Assembly: GCF_003589595.1 (NCBI RefSeq)
Contig: NW_020653337.1
Coordinates: 3,277,390 to 3,341,389, forward strand
Direction: 5' to 3'
DNA from: Hyposmocoma kahamanoa
Lineage: Eukaryota > Arthropoda > Insecta > Lepidoptera > Cosmopterigidae
DNA: 64,000 nucleotides
Under the pieces are notes generated by a model. The model had not been told where the DNA came from, made no database searches, and saw only the letters and a list, made by a program, of their open reading frames with translations. Of the stretch, positions 63,091-64,000 are shown piece after piece (position 1 is the first letter of the stretch; every line of letters begins with the position of its first letter). The translations under genes and the position numbers were made by a program.

Positions 63091-64000
63091 ATTAATGAAA
63101 CAGAAAACAATATTTTTGTAACATTTTTCGCAAGCGGTTCGATTTAGTTGCCTGCCAGTGTATTTTATAATTCGCGCTTTCACAAGCTGCTATTCGGAAC
63201 TCGTCGCAATGAGATACAATCTTTTTTATTCACTCCAAATAGTAACTTACGCTCATATTAACTGTTTTAAGTATTTTACTTATTAATTTTCATCTTTATT
63301 CACAACGAACACACATGATTAATCAAGGAACGTAGATATGTAGATTTTTATTCAAATAATGTAACTTTTTCTCGCTATCAATTCAACGACGCGTAACACA
63401 TTGCAACTAAAAACCCGGCACCATCAAAACTTTCAGCTAAACAAATGGCTACAACAAATCACTTCAACCCTTGCTAATCGAATCATTTCAAAGTCGACCT
63501 TTCTCCATTGTTTCTGGCCGAATTTCGATACAGCCGAAAGATAACCGGGCAAAAACAAATAGTACTAATTACGTAGAGGCAGAGTTAACAATCAAGTGTA
63601 TCTCTAATCTGGTAGACAAATTAGGTGGCATCACTCAGAGTGTTGGATGGACAAATTAAGCGAATTATTTTTTCGATTACGAAACCATTGTTTAATCGTG
63701 GTCGGTTAATAGGGCGGTGATAGCATCAGGACGTTGATGGCTCGTAGGTACACAAATACGCGTTTGCTTTGTTGAGTACGATACGAGATGAGCTTGTATA
63801 ATTTTAGTAATGTACGATCTATCTTTTTTGAAGACGGAGTAAAATGACAATTCATTACAGAAAAGTGTTGCCCACTTGCGAGCAGCTACTGATTGCAGTC
63901 GATAAATATTCTATCGACTATCGACTAAATATTGGTCACGCTTATGGAATAAATTGCCGAACTGTTTGTTGATTCAAAAATCATCCTCCAGTCATTATTC
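63091..64000. other. No gene seen
   Basis: A 62-codon frame at 63471-63659 (+) has no recognised domain. AT-rich to the window end. Confidence 0.5.

Noticed and set aside
1..64000. CRISPR arrays, bacterial operons or prophage
   Set aside because: Repeat spacing, AT-rich non-coding composition and SINE/LINE content are eukaryotic; no regularly spaced short repeats or dense gene order.

Overview
Overview. The window looks like AT-rich intergenic or intronic DNA from an insect, most probably a butterfly or moth (Lepidoptera). The evidence is the repeat content: tRNA-headed SINEs with ATT or ATTT tails, LINE reverse-transcriptase tails of the RTE, Jockey-like and CR1-like kinds, a mariner, hAT-type short elements, a BEL/Pao integrase relic, and a TTAGG-like tract. 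The lineage call rests on recognising these families, not on a search. I found no host protein-coding gene, rRNA or functional tRNA gene that I could defend. The longest open frames are mobile-element relics or chance frames.

Repeat families (names used here only). 'A' is a ~270-305 bp interspersed repeat, about 29 pieces and roughly 8% of the window, with a constant 5' end and an A-rich 3' end. 'B' is a foldback retroposon of 140-450 bp flanked by 11-15 bp direct repeats. 'SINE-C' is a tRNA-headed SINE, eight copies. 'D' is a 230-286 bp hAT-type MITE, four copies, each with an 8-bp target duplication. 'F' is a longer hAT-type element with ~28-bp terminal inverted repeats, two copies. 'LINE-C' and 'LINE-J' are 5'-truncated non-LTR retrotransposons with recognisable RT C-termini. 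The one near-complete DNA transposon is a mariner at 53704-54991, dead because of two in-frame stops.

Layout. 0-7.5 kb: B, an RTE LINE tail, A pieces, a SINE-C, and F1 with B2 nested inside. 7.7-11 kb: a G repeat, then a ~2.2 kb segment bounded by ~150 bp inverted repeats and a 75-bp inverted pair, holding GC-rich, possibly conserved patches. 12-20 kb: F2, three SINE-C copies, a LINE-C tail, a GC-rich promoter-like tract near 18.5-19.1 kb, and a dimeric B4. 20-31 kb: A copies, a (GT)n microsatellite, D1 and D2, and mixed A/LINE-C blocks. 31-36 kb: the BEL/Pao relic and more A. 38-47 kb: the densest LINE area (RTE-like, LINE-J with D3 inside, two LINE-C copies, two other RT tails). 48-56 kb: tRNA-headed SINEs, an A copy broken by a TTAGG-bearing insert, and the mariner. 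56-64 kb: D4 inside a LINE-J tail, a foldback element with a SINE-C nested in it, and a final A copy abutting another SINE.

How it fits together. The region is a layered accumulation of mobile DNA in which nesting gives relative ages: B2 is younger than F1, D3 and D4 are younger than their LINE-J tails, and the 60.4 kb SINE-C is younger than its foldback host. A few GC-rich, repeat-free patches (8.2, 9.2-9.5, 10.0, 18.5-19.1, 29.8, 34.7, 47.8 and 53.2 kb) are the best candidates for host regulatory or exonic sequence.
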